Made by a program: the position numbers and the translations under genes. From NCBI GenBank assembly GCA_002753565.1, contig PEAM01000005.1, positions 101,845-165,844 of the forward strand: a stretch of DNA of 64,000 nucleotides. The letters are read 5' to 3'. Positions 24,923 to 35,595 of the stretch are shown here, piece after piece; position 1 is the stretch's first letter; each line of letters begins with the position of its first letter. The stretch is from Magnetococcales bacterium (lineage in GTDB: Bacteria > Pseudomonadota > Magnetococcia > Magnetococcales > JADFYX01). The notes beneath the pieces are model-generated. The model saw nothing but the letters and a program-made list of their open reading frames with translations, was not told the origin of the DNA and searched no databases.

Positions 24923-27133
24923 ATGGATAGGTCATATCTTATGGACAACATATCCCTGGAAGTATGGTTAGCCATCCTGTTGGGCATGGTGTTGGCCTGG
25001 TTTTCGGGGGTGTGGAGAGGCAGGAAGGGGCTGGCTCAACAGGGTGGGAGTCGGGAGGGTGATCTGCCTGCCCTGCAGCGGAGCCTGGAGGAGCAGGTTG
25101 CCCAGCGCACCACCGAACTGGAGTTGGCCAATCAGCAACTGCTCAATGAGATTCATGAACATGCTCGGGCTGAAGGGGAGAGATTGCTCCATGAAAAACA
25201 GGTGCGGGCACTGCTGGATGCCGCTCACGACCCTATGTTTTTGTTGGATGCCCAGGGGCGATTTTTGGTGTTCAATGAGGCCACCTGCCAGCGGATGAAC
25301 TGCCGGGCTGACGAATTGAAGGGGCGCTATTATCTGGACCACACCACCCCCCAACTGAGTGCCCAGCGGCAGGCCTATACCGAGCAGGCCTTTCGAGAAC
25401 GGCAGACGCTGTTATTTGAGGATGAGCGGGATGGCTATATTCTCTCCAACTGTATTGTGCCTATTTTTGATGAGTTGGGGGTGCCGTCCCACCTCTGTGT
25501 CTACTCGCGGGATATTACCAAACAGAAGCACTCAGAGCGGGCGTTGCGAGAGGCCAAGGAGGCTGCGGAAAAGGCCAGCCGAGCTAAAACTGTTTTTTTG
25601 GCCACTGTCAGCCATGAAATTCGCACCCCGCTCAATGGTATTCTGGGCTACAGTCGATTGTTGGAACGTTTGGGCAGCGAGAATCTCTCTTCGGACCATG
25701 TCCACGGTTTAAAACAGCTCCAGAAGGCCTGCCGGTCTTTGCTCACCCTGATCAATCAAATTCTCGACCTTTCTAAAATAGAGGCCAGCCGAATAGAGCT
25801 GGTCTGTGAACCGCTCCGTATCAAGCCTTTTTTAGAGGAGATCGTCCAACTCTTCTCCTCTCAGGCCAAGGAGCAGGGCAATGTGATCGATTTCTCTTGT
25901 CAGGATGATCCGGGGGTGGTCTTGGTGGACCGGGTCAAACTGCAGCAGATTATCTTCAATCTGTTGGGCAATGCCAACCAATTTACCCAGGAGGGGGAGA
26001 TTGAGCTGCGGCTTTACCCGGTGGCGGGAGAGGGGGAGGGGCGTCGCTACTGTTTTTCGGTCAGCGATACCGGTGTTGGCATTGCTGAAGAGGAGCAGGC
26101 CCAGCTATTTGAACTGTTTCATCAGTTGGATAACACCCCTTCCCGACACTATTCCGGCAGTGGTCTGGGGCTGGCAATCTGTAAAGGGTTGGTGGAGAAA
26201 ATGGGGGGGACTATTGGGGTGGACAGCAGGCCGGGTGAGGGGAGTTTTTTTCACTTCACCCTGGTTCTGGATGAGGGGGTGATGCCCGCAGAGAGCCTGT
26301 CTCGCCCCTCTTCCGCCCGGATTGCCCTGGATGAGAAGGCCTCTCTTGCTGCGTTGGATATTCTTCTGATTGAAGATGACCCCATCAGTCAGCAGTTTCT
26401 TGAAGATTGGTTGACCCGTGAGGGGCATCGGGTGAGCGTGGTTGAAAATGGTCGGCTGGGGCTGTCGATGTTGACCGACAGACGGTTTGACCTGGTTTTG
26501 ACCGATCTGCGTATGCCAACCCTGGATGGGATTACGTTGACCCGACAGGTTAGAGCCTCCCCCGATCCCTTCCTGTCGGAACTGCCCATTATTGGTGTGA
26601 CGGCGGATGTGGGCCAGGAACCGTTTCAGCTCTGTCAGGAGGCCGGTATGAGCGGTTTTATTCCCAAGCCGATTGATCCCACCCAACTGATGGAGACAAT
26701 TCGGCAGGCTATGGCTGGTGGGCGGATGGTGCCGTTATTCCGCCCTTGTCTGCAGGAGGGGATGGAGAGGGAGGGGCCTGAGCTGTTGGATGGGGCGGTG
26801 GTGGAGGCAATCTACCTCTCTCTGGGTCGCAAGGTGCTGGAGGGGATCTTGAAAAAACTCGACCAGACCAAAGAGAGAACCTTTCGGGAGTTGGAGTCCA
26901 GCTTGGTGAAGGGGGATAGTCAGGGGGTCCAGGATGCGGCACACCTGCTCAAGGGGGCGGCGTTACACCTGGGGTTGCTGGCTCTGGCGGATCAGGCCGA
27001 AACAGTCGAAAAAATGGCTGATGCCAATGAACTGCAGAGGGTTCAAGATCAAATTCCTGCCCTTAAGGCCCTGTTCGAGCGCTCCAACAGGGCGCTGCAG
27101 GAGTGGCAGATGGAGCGGGAAGGGGGCGGATAA
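24923..27133 (+). CDS. Hybrid sensor histidine kinase with PAS, receiver and Hpt domains
   Basis: One membrane segment ([16 protein letters not shown]) is followed by a coiled coil, a PAS domain ([24 protein letters not shown]), the phosphoacceptor helix with [18 protein letters not shown], an ATPase domain ([32 protein letters not shown]), a receiver domain (LLIEDDPIS and [13 protein letters not shown] with the phosphorylatable aspartate) and a C-terminal Hpt domain with [12 protein letters not shown]. All phosphorelay residues are present, so it can pass phosphate His-Asp-His to an unknown output regulator. The N-terminus is uncertain: ATGs at 24923 and 24941 are both possible. No dedicated response regulator is adjacent. 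Confidence 0.9.
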   Translation: MDRSYLMDNISLEVWLAILLGMVLAWFSGVWRGRKGLAQQGGSREGDLPALQRSLEEQVAQRTTELELANQQLLNEIHEHARAEGERLLHEKQVRALLDAAHDPMFLLDAQGRFLVFNEATCQRMNCRADELKGRYYLDHTTPQLSAQRQAYTEQAFRERQTLLFEDERDGYILSNCIVPIFDELGVPSHLCVYSRDITKQKHSERALREAKEAAEKASRAKTVFLATVSHEIRTPLNGILGYSRLLERLGSENLSSDHVHGLKQLQKACRSLLTLINQILDLSKIEASRIELVCEPLRIKPFLEEIVQLFSSQAKEQGNVIDFSCQDDPGVVLVDRVKLQQIIFNLLGNANQFTQEGEIELRLYPVAGEGEGRRYCFSVSDTGVGIAEEEQAQLFELFHQLDNTPSRHYSGSGLGLAICKGLVEKMGGTIGVDSRPGEGSFFHFTLVLDEGVMPAESLSRPSSARIALDEKASLAALDILLIEDDPISQQFLEDWLTREGHRVSVVENGRLGLSMLTDRRFDLVLTDLRMPTLDGITLTRQVRASPDPFLSELPIIGVTADVGQEPFQLCQEAGMSGFIPKPIDPTQLMETIRQAMAGGRMVPLFRPCLQEGMEREGPELLDGAVVEAIYLSLGRKVLEGILKKLDQTKERTFRELESSLVKGDSQGVQDAAHLLKGAALHLGLLALADQAETVEKMADANELQRVQDQIPALKALFERSNRALQEWQMEREGGG

Positions 27134-27302
27134 CATCCTCCCTGTTGGTTGTCGACTAAATTTCAACTCGTATTGACGGAGGGCACCGCTTCCGGTAGCT
27201 TCCTCCTGTTGGACGCCAATCTGGAGGAGATACCGGTTGAGCGGGATTTTTCAACCACCCTTTTTTTGTTATCGGTTTGTTTGTTAAACGCCAAGCGCAG
27301 TC

Positions 27303-28232
27303 ATGTATATCATCCGAGGATTGAAGAATATCCCCTCCCAGTATCGGGGAGCGGTGGTGACCATTGGAAACTTTGATGGTGTGCATCGAGGTCATCAGAC
27401 CCTCTTTTCCCGACTCCATACCCTGGCGGAGAGCCAGGGAGGTGCGCCCATCATGGCGATTACCTTCGAACCCCATCCCCAGCGGCTGTTAAACCCCCAA
27501 CAGGCCCCGGTGCGGATTACCGGTGTGCGTGGTAAAGCCCGCTGGATGGCAGAGCATGGGGTGGACGCCATGTTTATCTTGCGCTTTAACCAAGCGTTGG
27601 CTGGACTGGAGCCAGAGGATTTTGTCCGCCAGGTTCTGGTGGATGGGTTGGCTGTTCGGCAGGTGCTGATTGGCGGAAACTTCCGCTTTGGTGCCAAAGG
27701 GGCCGGTCGTTGTCAGGATCTGCAGCGGCTGGGAGAGCAGTGGGGCTTTGCGGTTGAGTGTCAAACCCTTTTTGAGTCTCAGGGGGGGACCATCTCCTCT
27801 ACCCGGATTCGTCAAGCTGTCAGCCAAGGGTCGTTTGATCTGGCCAAACAGCTTCTTGGCCGCCCCTTCGAGCTGGAAGGGCGGGTTATTGGCGGGCAGA
27901 GGCGAGGAAGAGGGCTGGGGTTTCCCACCGCCAACTTTGCTCTCAACGGTCTGCTTCACCCACCATCTGGGGTCTATGTGGTGGAGGGGTGGATCGATGG
28001 TCAGTGGCTCCCCGCCGTAGCCAACATCGGCAACAATCCCACCTTCGGAGATGAGGGCATGCACCTGGAGGTCCACCTGCTTGCTCCCTGCGGGGACATC
28101 TATCGTCGCGTGGTTCGGATTCGCTTCTTGAAACGGCTTCGAGAAGAGGTTAAATTCCAGAATGTGGAAGCCCTGAAAGCCCAGATTTCTCGGGATGTTC
28201 AACAGGCCAAGGCTTTTTTTGCCGCTCAATAA
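27303..28232 (+). CDS. ribF: Bifunctional riboflavin kinase / FAD synthetase
   Basis: The 309-residue protein has the nucleotidyltransferase motif VTIGNFDGVHRGHQ near the N-terminus, GGNFRFGAKGAG and SSTRIRQAV in the FMN adenylyltransferase domain, and GRVIGGQRRGRGLGFPTANF at the start of the riboflavin kinase domain, with a C-terminal FLKRLREEVKFQN. It converts riboflavin to FMN and then FAD. The arrangement ribF-ileS-lspA is a common gene neighbourhood in Proteobacteria. A small hairpin (28232-28246) separates it from ileS. Confidence 0.97.
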   Translation: MYIIRGLKNIPSQYRGAVVTIGNFDGVHRGHQTLFSRLHTLAESQGGAPIMAITFEPHPQRLLNPQQAPVRITGVRGKARWMAEHGVDAMFILRFNQALAGLEPEDFVRQVLVDGLAVRQVLIGGNFRFGAKGAGRCQDLQRLGEQWGFAVECQTLFESQGGTISSTRIRQAVSQGSFDLAKQLLGRPFELEGRVIGGQRRGRGLGFPTANFALNGLLHPPSGVYVVEGWIDGQWLPAVANIGNNPTFGDEGMHLEVHLLAPCGDIYRRVVRIRFLKRLREEVKFQNVEALKAQISRDVQQAKAFFAAQ

Positions 28233-28246
28233 GCCGAGAGTCGGCT
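28232..28246 (+). terminator. Weak hairpin after ribF
   Basis: AGCCGA-GAG-TCGGCT forms a six-bp stem and is followed only by a mixed T-rich stretch. It may reduce read-through into ileS but is too weak to be called a strong terminator. Confidence 0.3.
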
Positions 28247-28307
28247 GTTGTTTATTGAATGATCTTATTGCAAGAGTCTTTAACAAGCCTCTTTAGGAGT
28301 AGAAGAC

Positions 28308-31142
28308 GTGGATTATAAAGAGACGGTCCAACTACCCAAGACCGGGTTTCCCATGCGGGCCAGCCTGCCGAAATTGGAGCCGGGTATTTTACAAAAGTGG
28401 TATGAGACGGACCTCTATGGTCAACTCCGCAAGGCCGGCAAGGGCAGAACCCCCTTTGTCCTCCACGATGGCCCCCCGTATGCCAACGGCCATCTGCACA
28501 TGGGCCATGCCACCAACAAGGTGCTCAAGGATGTGATTGTCAAGGCTCGGCAGATGCAGGGGTTCGATGCCGACTATGTCCCCGGCTGGGACTGTCACGG
28601 TCTGCCCATCGAGACCAAAGTAGAGCAGGAGCTGAAAAAGAGGGGAGACAATAAAGAGTCCATCTCTCCGGTGGCCTTCAGGCAGAAGTGCCGGGAGTAT
28701 GCCACCCATTGGGTGGCTATTCAGCGGGAGGAGTTCAAACGTCTGGGGGTGATTGGTAACTGGGACCACCCCTACCTGACCATGGACTACCGTTTTGAGG
28801 CCGATATTGTTCGGGAGTTGGGTAAGTTTTTGCGCAATGGCGGACTGTTCAAAGGCTCCAAGCCGGTCTATTGGTGTGTGAATGATGTAACGGCCCTGGC
28901 GGAGGCGGAGGTGGAGTATCAGGACCACACCTCCACCGCTATTTTTGTCAAGTTTCCCCTCTCTGCGGAGGCGTCTCTTTCGGATGTGGACCCGGCTTTT
29001 GCAAGCTGTGGCCCGGTCTCTGCCGTTATCTGGACCACCACCGGCTGGACCATTCCCGCCAACAAGGCCATCGCTGTTAATTCGGGTTTGACCTATGTGG
29101 CCTTGCAGATCAACTCGGCAGCCGGCTCGCAAAATCTGGCTGTCAACGAGGTGTTGATTCTGGCTGAGGGGCTTTGGGAGTCGACAGTGGAGGCGATCGG
29201 TCTCTCTCGGGAGGGGGTGGAGGTGATTGCCCGCTTTGAGGGTTTCCGCCTGGAAAACAGACGCTTTCGGCACCCCTATCTGGATCAGGACGCCCCGATT
29301 TTATTGGGAGATCACGTCACCCTGGAGGCGGGCACCGGCTGTGTGCATACGGCGCCGGGTCATGGACAGGATGACTATGTGGTGGGTAATCGATACGGCA
29401 TCCAGGTTTTTAATCCCGTCGACGACCGAGGCTTGTATCAGGAGGGCACCCCCCATTTTGCCGGGGAGCATATCTTTAAAGCCAACGATCAGGTGATCGA
29501 CCTGCTTCAAGAGCGGGGAATGTTGCTCTCTCGTGCCAAGCTGACCCACAGCTACCCCCACTGTTGGCGCTGCCACAAGCCGGTTATCACCCGGGCCACA
29601 CCCCAGTGGTTTATCTCCATGGAGACCAACGATCTGCGCAAGGTGGCCCTGGAGGCCATCAAGGCCACCGACTGGATTCCAACCTGGGGAGAGGGGCGGA
29701 TCTTCAACATGGTTGAGGCGCGCCCGGATTGGTGCGTCTCCCGACAGCGGGTCTGGGGGGTTCCCATTGCGGTGATCTCCTGCCAGGAGTGCGGGGAGTT
29801 TGTCACCGATGAGGGGGTGATGGAGGGGATTGCCAAAGAGGTGGAGCAGCACAGTACCGATATCTGGTTTGAAAAAGAGGCTGAAGGGTTTTTGCCCCCG
29901 GGCTACCGCTGCAGCAAGTGCCAGTCGGAGAGGTTTGTCAAGGAGGCGGATATTCTCGATGTCTGGTTTGACTCCGGGGTGACCCATGCGGCCGTTTTGG
30001 AAAAGAGCGGTGCAGAAGGGTGGGGGCTACAGTGGCCGGCTGATCTCTATCTGGAAGGTTCGGACCAACACCGGGGATGGTTCCACTCCAGCCTGTTGGC
30101 CTCGGCAGGAACCCGTGGCAGAGCACCTTACAAAGCGGTGTTGACCCACGGTTTTGTGGTGGATGGCAAGGGCAAGAAGATGTCCAAATCCATGGGCAAT
30201 GTGATCGCCCCGGAAAAAATTATCAAGCAGTATGGCGCCGATATTCTGCGCATGTGGGTAACCGCTGAAGATTATGCCGGGGATATTCGCATCTCGGGAG
30301 AGATTCTCAAGGGGTTGTCGGATGCCTACCGGCGGATTCGCAATACCATGCGTTTTCTTATCAGCAATCTGGATGGGTATGATCAGAGGGTCGATACGGT
30401 TCCATTGGCCGAGATGCAGGCGGTGGACCGGTGGATTTTGGGGCGTCTGGGTGGGTTGATGGAGCGGGTGGATGGCTCTTATAACGCCTACTCCTTCCAT
30501 CGGGTCTATCAAGACCTGCACTATTTTTGCTCCATCGATCTGGGGGCCTTTTATCTGGATATCGTCAAGGATCGTCTCTATTGTGATGGTCGAGACTCTC
30601 TCTCCCGACGTTCGGTTCGGACCGCCATGTCTCATGTTTTGGAGTCTCTGGTCCGTTTGATTGCCCCGATTCTCTCATTTACGGCGGAGGAGATCTGGTC
30701 TTTCATGCCGGGTGAGCGTGGCGCTTCGGTCCATCTGGAGGGTTTCTTGCCAGCCGACCCGGCCTGGAAAGATGAGGCCTTGGCCGCAGAGTGGGAGCAG
30801 TTTCGTGAGATCCGTACCGAGGTGTACCGGGTGATGGAGAAGCTGCGCAGCGAGAAGGTGATCGGCTCCTTCATGGAGGCCAAGGTGCTATTGTCGGCCA
30901 CAGCCGAGAAGAGGGCTTTTTTATCACGATTCCCGGAGCTTCATCGTCTGTTTATCGTCGCCGATGTACAACTGCAAGAGCTGACGGGGGATGGGCCGGA
31001 GTCGGGGATTGTGATCGAGGTGACCAAGGCGGAGGGGGGTAAGTGTCAGCGGTGCTGGAATCGGGATGGGGCTGTGGTTGGCGAGCAGCCGTTATGCCCT
31101 CGCTGTCAGGATGTGATTGCCAGTGATTATAGTCAAGAATGA
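28308..31142 (+). CDS. ileS: Isoleucyl-tRNA synthetase
   Basis: The 944-residue enzyme starts at GTG with AGGAG upstream. The class I signature PYANGHLHMGHA (HIGH) is near residue 58, the editing domain shows WTTTGWTIPANKAIAV, the second signature is KKMSKSMGN, and the C-terminus has the zinc-binding pairs CQRCWNRDG and CPRCQD seen in bacterial-type IleRS. It charges tRNA-Ile and corrects mischarged valine. Length and motifs are normal. It overlaps lspA by ATGA. Confidence 0.98.
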   Translation: MDYKETVQLPKTGFPMRASLPKLEPGILQKWYETDLYGQLRKAGKGRTPFVLHDGPPYANGHLHMGHATNKVLKDVIVKARQMQGFDADYVPGWDCHGLPIETKVEQELKKRGDNKESISPVAFRQKCREYATHWVAIQREEFKRLGVIGNWDHPYLTMDYRFEADIVRELGKFLRNGGLFKGSKPVYWCVNDVTALAEAEVEYQDHTSTAIFVKFPLSAEASLSDVDPAFASCGPVSAVIWTTTGWTIPANKAIAVNSGLTYVALQINSAAGSQNLAVNEVLILAEGLWESTVEAIGLSREGVEVIARFEGFRLENRRFRHPYLDQDAPILLGDHVTLEAGTGCVHTAPGHGQDDYVVGNRYGIQVFNPVDDRGLYQEGTPHFAGEHIFKANDQVIDLLQERGMLLSRAKLTHSYPHCWRCHKPVITRATPQWFISMETNDLRKVALEAIKATDWIPTWGEGRIFNMVEARPDWCVSRQRVWGVPIAVISCQECGEFVTDEGVMEGIAKEVEQHSTDIWFEKEAEGFLPPGYRCSKCQSERFVKEADILDVWFDSGVTHAAVLEKSGAEGWGLQWPADLYLEGSDQHRGWFHSSLLASAGTRGRAPYKAVLTHGFVVDGKGKKMSKSMGNVIAPEKIIKQYGADILRMWVTAEDYAGDIRISGEILKGLSDAYRRIRNTMRFLISNLDGYDQRVDTVPLAEMQAVDRWILGRLGGLMERVDGSYNAYSFHRVYQDLHYFCSIDLGAFYLDIVKDRLYCDGRDSLSRRSVRTAMSHVLESLVRLIAPILSFTAEEIWSFMPGERGASVHLEGFLPADPAWKDEALAAEWEQFREIRTEVYRVMEKLRSEKVIGSFMEAKVLLSATAEKRAFLSRFPELHRLFIVADVQLQELTGDGPESGIVIEVTKAEGGKCQRCWNRDGAVVGEQPLCPRCQDVIASDYSQE

Positions 31143-31657
31143 GCCTGATTCGTACCGTTAAAAGCTGGATGGGGGTGGATCGGGGCCGCATGCGGTTGGG
31201 GTTGGCGGTGGCTTGTGTGGTGGTGGTTTTGGATTTAACCACCAAATCGATTGCCTCAAGCCAACTACAGTCTGGGCCCTTTATTATCATACCCGGTTTT
31301 TTTGATTTTATTCTGGTCCACAACCTGGGTGCCGCTTTTGGGCTGCTGGCTGACCAACCTTTCTGGCTGCGTACCACGCTGCTTTTGGGGGTGGCCCTGG
31401 TCGCTTCTGTTTTTATCATCCAGCAGCTTCGGGAGGTGACCGGGCTGCTGGCAACCTGGGCCTTTGGTCTTATTCTGGGTGGGGCGGTTGGGAATGTGGT
31501 GGATAGGGTCCGGTTGGGATGGGTAGTAGACTTCATCCATGTTCATTGGTACGATCTATCCTGGCCGGTCTTTAATCTGGCCGATAGTGCCATTACGGTT
31601 GGTGTTATCCTGTTAATCCTGGAAAATTTTCGATCCTCGGAGAAAAGCGAGCCATGA
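31139..31657 (+). CDS. lspA: Lipoprotein signal peptidase
   Basis: The 172-residue inner-membrane protein has four hydrophobic segments and the family's conserved stretches: DLTTKSIA, HNLGAAFGLLA, GGAVGNVVDRVRLGWVVDFI and FNLADSAITVG. The aspartates of VVDF and NLADS are the catalytic dyad of this aspartic protease. It removes signal peptides from prolipoproteins, including probably the lipoprotein encoded next. Start and stop overlap both neighbours by ATGA. Confidence 0.97.
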   Translation: MSLIRTVKSWMGVDRGRMRLGLAVACVVVVLDLTTKSIASSQLQSGPFIIIPGFFDFILVHNLGAAFGLLADQPFWLRTTLLLGVALVASVFIIQQLREVTGLLATWAFGLILGGAVGNVVDRVRLGWVVDFIHVHWYDLSWPVFNLADSAITVGVILLILENFRSSEKSEP

Positions 31658-32010
31658 AAACCCCCATACAACTCTGTTCCCTGCTTGTTTCCGCCTTGAT
31701 CGTGGGAGGCTGTACGGCCAATGTGGCCACCCCTTGGGATAGGTCCTCTCTTGATCCAGGCCGTATTGCCACCTTGGAACCTCTGGAAATTCCACCTGAT
31801 TTTGATACCTTGCCCGAGCCTGGGCTGAAAAAAGAGGGCGACGAAACCCAGGGGCCGGATTGGGTGACATCCGCAGAGGAGGGGGCTGAAACAGGAGCCA
31901 TTCCCACTCTGTTCAGAGAGCCGGCCTCAGCCAATGAGGATGGCTCTATCTCCCGCAATGAAAAAGAACAGCTTCCTGGATGGATTGGCTCCGATATTCA
32001 AAGCCAGTAG
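31654..32010 (+). CDS. Small lipoprotein, 118 residues
   Basis: The N-terminus is a clear lipoprotein signal (LCSLLVSALIVGGC), with cysteine 22 as the acylation site. The mature part is acidic and proline-rich, with EPLEIPPDFDTLPEP, and looks extended. I recognise no enzyme domain. Small lipoproteins of this sort (DUF3035-like) commonly follow lspA. The start overlaps the lspA stop. A free-standing role in the outer membrane or as a partner of the following M16 proteases is possible but unproven. Confidence 0.75.
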   Translation: MKTPIQLCSLLVSALIVGGCTANVATPWDRSSLDPGRIATLEPLEIPPDFDTLPEPGLKKEGDETQGPDWVTSAEEGAETGAIPTLFREPASANEDGSISRNEKEQLPGWIGSDIQSQ

Positions 32011-32150
32011 GGCTGTGGGCTTGTTGTCACCACAAGCTACCAGGATGATACCAGGTTTTTTTAACCTAGACCGGGGCCTGCCGCCGTATTAACCCATTTT
32101 CCCAATGTATCAACATGGAAAAGGTCCCGAGGGACTGATCGGAGCATGGA

Positions 32151-33497
32151 ATGAGTAAAGACAGGGGTAGGGGTTGGTTGAGAGGGGGGCAGGCTGCTCT
32201 GCTGTTCTCTCTTGTGCTTTGGAGCGTCAATGCCCAGGCGTTGGTCTCCAGAAGCTTTACCCTGGAGAACGGTCTGCAGACCGTCCTGGTTCGGGAGCCT
32301 AAGGCGCCGGTGGTGGTTACCCAGGTTTGGTACCGGGTTGGGGCGGCGGATGAAGAGGCTGGAAAGACCGGGTTGGCCCATATGTTGGAGCATATGATGT
32401 TTCAGGGCACCGAAAAAATAGCTCCCGCCCAGTTTAGCAAGATTATTGCCCGCAACGGGGGGGAGGATAACGCCTCTACCGCTCAGGACTACACCAACTA
32501 CTGGATTAAACTCTCCTCTGACCGTCTGGATCTGGCCTTATCGTTGGAGGCAGACCGGATGCGCCACCTCCGTTTACAGGAGGCGGAGTTTGATTCGGAA
32601 AATCTGGTGGTACGAGAGGAGCGCCGTAGTCGAACCGATAGCAACCCCACGGCCCGTTTTCTAGAAAAATTTCGCCAAGCGGCCTACGGTGACCACCCTT
32701 ATGGGCGGCCGGTCATCGGTTGGATGGAGGATGTGAAAAACCACACCATAGATGATCTGCGCCAGTGGTATCGACGCCACTATTCCCCGGATCAGGCCAT
32801 TTTGGTGGTGGTGGGGGATATCGACTTTGACGGGGCGGAGCAAAAGGTTAGAAAACTCTTCTCGCCGTTGGAAAACAGCGCTTCCTGGCAGCGTCCACCC
32901 TTACCAAAAAGGGTGCAACCCGATCAAACCGTCCGTTTGGACCTCCACGATGAAAACAGCCAGCTTTCCCACTTTTTTGCCGGCTTTTCAACCCCCTCCT
33001 TTACCATGGGAGATGTCAAAGAGGCCTTTGCCTTGGAGCTGCTCTCAACCGTTTTGGGGAGCAGTGCCTCCAGTCGGATCTATCGGCAGTTGGTGGTTAA
33101 AGAGGGGTTGGCGGTCTCGGCCCGGAGTGGCTATGGCGGGCTGAGTCGAGGAGAGGAGCTGTTCTCTCTCTCGGCGACCCCTCGACCGGGGGTCTCTTTA
33201 GAACAATTGGAGGAGGCTCTGTTTGTCGAAGTGGAGAAGCTGGTGGCCGAGCCTATTGGCGAGCGGGAGTTGCAGCGAGCCAAAAACGGCTTGATCGCCG
33301 GTCATCTTTTTGCCCAAGATTCCGTTGATCGTATTGCCTGGCTGATTGGCCGGGTGAGTGTGAATGAGGGGGATTGGCGACTGTTGGTTGAGGAATACCC
33401 GGATAGAGTCCAGGCGGTTACCGCCGAGGAGATTCAGCAGGTGGCACAGCGCTATCTGAAAAAAAGTCGCGCTACCATAGGGACCCTGCAACCATGA
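32151..33497 (+). CDS. M16 family zinc peptidase, active subunit
   Basis: The 448-residue protein has an N-terminal export signal (AALLFSLVLWSVNAQA) and the inverted zinc motif HMLEH at residues 77-81 (HxxEH), with the third ligand in the SLEADRMRHLRL/FDSENLVVREER region. It resembles the PqqL/processing-peptidase type encoded as a tandem pair in many Proteobacteria. It is probably periplasmic. GGAG lies eight bases before the ATG. It overlaps the second M16 gene by ATGA, so the two form a catalytic/non-catalytic pair. Confidence 0.92.
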   Translation: MSKDRGRGWLRGGQAALLFSLVLWSVNAQALVSRSFTLENGLQTVLVREPKAPVVVTQVWYRVGAADEEAGKTGLAHMLEHMMFQGTEKIAPAQFSKIIARNGGEDNASTAQDYTNYWIKLSSDRLDLALSLEADRMRHLRLQEAEFDSENLVVREERRSRTDSNPTARFLEKFRQAAYGDHPYGRPVIGWMEDVKNHTIDDLRQWYRRHYSPDQAILVVVGDIDFDGAEQKVRKLFSPLENSASWQRPPLPKRVQPDQTVRLDLHDENSQLSHFFAGFSTPSFTMGDVKEAFALELLSTVLGSSASSRIYRQLVVKEGLAVSARSGYGGLSRGEELFSLSATPRPGVSLEQLEEALFVEVEKLVAEPIGERELQRAKNGLIAGHLFAQDSVDRIAWLIGRVSVNEGDWRLLVEEYPDRVQAVTAEEIQQVAQRYLKKSRATIGTLQP

Positions 33498-34864
33498 GTG
33501 TCCGGTTTCGTCTGTTGTTGTTCTTTTGTCTCTTTTCCATGGCCACTCTGCTGCAGCCGATCGAGGGGCGAGGGGCCTGGTCTCCGGATGTCTCCCATTT
33601 TTATGGTCCGGGAGGGATGATGGTCTATCATGTGGAGAGCCATGCCAACCCACTGATTATGGTTGAAATCTTGGTTCCTGGCGGGGCCTCTCATGACCCG
33701 GATGGCAAGGAAGGCGTTGCCTCTTTGGTGGCGTGGATGTTCAATGAGGGTGGCGGTGAGATGGGTTCGGAGGCCTTTCGGGAGAAGCTGGACTATTATG
33801 GCATCTCTCTTTCGGCCAGTGCCGGTCGAGACGCTTTGACGGTCAGTTTTTCCACCCTTTCGGCCCATCTGGATGTGGGTTGGAAGATGTTGATGGATGC
33901 CCTGTTGAAACCACGGTTTGACCCGACCGATCTGGAGCGGGCTGTTGCCGATCAGGTGGCTTCCCTGAAAAAAGCCCAGGAAAATCCCGACTCCGTGGCA
34001 TCGAAGGCGTTGGTCAGAGCCATCTATGGCGACCACCCCTATGGTCGACCCTCTCAGGGCACCCCTGAGACCCTTGCCGCCATAGGCCGGAACGATTTGA
34101 TGCGCTTCCACGAAATGGCTTTTCGCCTGCCCAATCTGGTTTTGGCCGTAGCGGGGGATATCACCTTGGAAAAACTCAAGCTGTTGGTAGACGATAGCTT
34201 CAGCGCGATGAATAACATCCCCAGCCCTTTACGGCCCACACCACTGGCCTTTTCGAAAAACAGACCGGATCGTCAGCATGTCGAGTTGGATGTACCCCAA
34301 ACGGCCATCCGTCTGGGGGCGGTGGGTATCCATCGTCACGACCCTGACTATTATGCCATGGTGGTGATGAATCAAATATTGGGGGGGGGAGGCTTTACCA
34401 GCCGCTTGACAGAGGAGATTCGGGAAAAACGGGGTTTGACCTATGGGGTGTTCTCCTACTTCTCTCCTCTCTCTGGGCAAGGGCCGTTTGTGGTGGGGAT
34501 GAAGACCAAGACCGCCTCGGTGGAGGAGTCCCTTGTGTTGTTGCGTCGGGAGTTGACCCGAATAGCTCAAGAGGAGGTGGATGAGAAAGAGTTGGAGGAT
34601 GTCAAACTCTATTTGACCGGCTCCTTCCCTTTAAGCCTGGACGGGTTGAGCAAGTTGGCTGGTATCTGGGGGGTGATCGGGTTTTATCAACGGGGGCTGG
34701 ACTATCTGGAAAAATGGCCGGGCCGTATTCGACAGGTGACAGCAGGAGATATCCGCCGGGTAGCCAAACGCATTTTAGATCTGGACCGTTTTCACACCGT
34801 CACCGTTGGTCGAACGGTTGAGGATAAAGGGGCTGAGCCGGGTAATGCCGATTCCAAGCCGTAA
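33494..34864 (+). CDS. M16 family peptidase homologue lacking the zinc motif
   Basis: The 456-residue protein has the same fold and an N-terminal export signal, but at the position of HxxEH it reads GVASLVAWMFNEGGG, so the zinc ligands are missing. The C-terminal half retains conserved strands such as GGGGFTSRLTEEIREKRGLTYGV, which bind the substrate in M16 dimers. It is most likely the non-catalytic partner of the preceding gene, as in mitochondrial-type processing peptidase pairs. The substrate is unknown. Confidence 0.92.
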   Translation: MSVRFRLLLFFCLFSMATLLQPIEGRGAWSPDVSHFYGPGGMMVYHVESHANPLIMVEILVPGGASHDPDGKEGVASLVAWMFNEGGGEMGSEAFREKLDYYGISLSASAGRDALTVSFSTLSAHLDVGWKMLMDALLKPRFDPTDLERAVADQVASLKKAQENPDSVASKALVRAIYGDHPYGRPSQGTPETLAAIGRNDLMRFHEMAFRLPNLVLAVAGDITLEKLKLLVDDSFSAMNNIPSPLRPTPLAFSKNRPDRQHVELDVPQTAIRLGAVGIHRHDPDYYAMVVMNQILGGGGFTSRLTEEIREKRGLTYGVFSYFSPLSGQGPFVVGMKTKTASVEESLVLLRRELTRIAQEEVDEKELEDVKLYLTGSFPLSLDGLSKLAGIWGVIGFYQRGLDYLEKWPGRIRQVTAGDIRRVAKRILDLDRFHTVTVGRTVEDKGAEPGNADSKP

Positions 34865-34996
34865 GAGCCCTTTTTCCTAGACTCCTAACCTTGGAATCAA
34901 GGCAGAAAACCGCTAGACTGACTGGGATTTTATTGAGTGTTGGTTTGACCAGTTGGCACCTTTTATTAGAATGTTCGGGAAAGCAGGTTAAAAATA

Positions 34997-35482
34997 ATGT
35001 TGATTGGGATTATTTCTGATACCCATGACCATGTGGACAATGTCCGAAAAGCGGTTGATATTTTCCAGAAGAGGGGAATAAAACAGGTTCTGCATGCAGG
35101 AGATACCGTCTCTCCTTCGGTAGTGAACCTGTTCGCAGGGTTGGATCTGGGGATCGTCTACGGCAACAATGATGGCGAGACCGGGCGGATAGCCAAAAAG
35201 GTTGATCAAATAGGTGGCAACTTGGGTGGTGAAGTGCTGGTATATGGGTGTGAAGAGGGGGATATCGCCGTCTATCATGGTACCATTCCCACCTTCTTGA
35301 GCGCCCTGGTTCGGTGTGGCGACTATCGGGTGGTGATTACGGGGCATACCCATCAGGTGGTCGACCGGACGGAGGGTGGCACACGGGTGTTAAACCCCGG
35401 AACCGCCCACGGTTTTGGTGGCCCGGCAACAGCCATGATCTATGACACAAGCCTGGATCAGGTGGAGCTTATTAGGTTATAA
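34997..35482 (+). CDS. YfcE/MJ0936-type phosphodiesterase
   Basis: The 161-residue protein has all metal-binding motifs of the small calcineurin-like phosphodiesterases: GIISDTHDHVDN at the N-terminus, HAGDTV, VYGNNDGE, VYHGT and ITGHTHQ near the end, followed by LNPGT. Members are cytoplasmic two-metal phosphodiesterases with broad in vitro activity. The physiological substrate is unclear. Confidence 0.9.
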   Translation: MLIGIISDTHDHVDNVRKAVDIFQKRGIKQVLHAGDTVSPSVVNLFAGLDLGIVYGNNDGETGRIAKKVDQIGGNLGGEVLVYGCEEGDIAVYHGTIPTFLSALVRCGDYRVVITGHTHQVVDRTEGGTRVLNPGTAHGFGGPATAMIYDTSLDQVELIRL

Positions 35483-35595
35483 CGGGTATTCTCAGGTTGC
35501 AGCCATTGGGTTGTTACGATCCTGTTTTTTTCCATTCACTCATTGTCTCCGCTTTTTTTTGCGGATCTTTTGTCTAGGCTAATGCAGGTTATGGA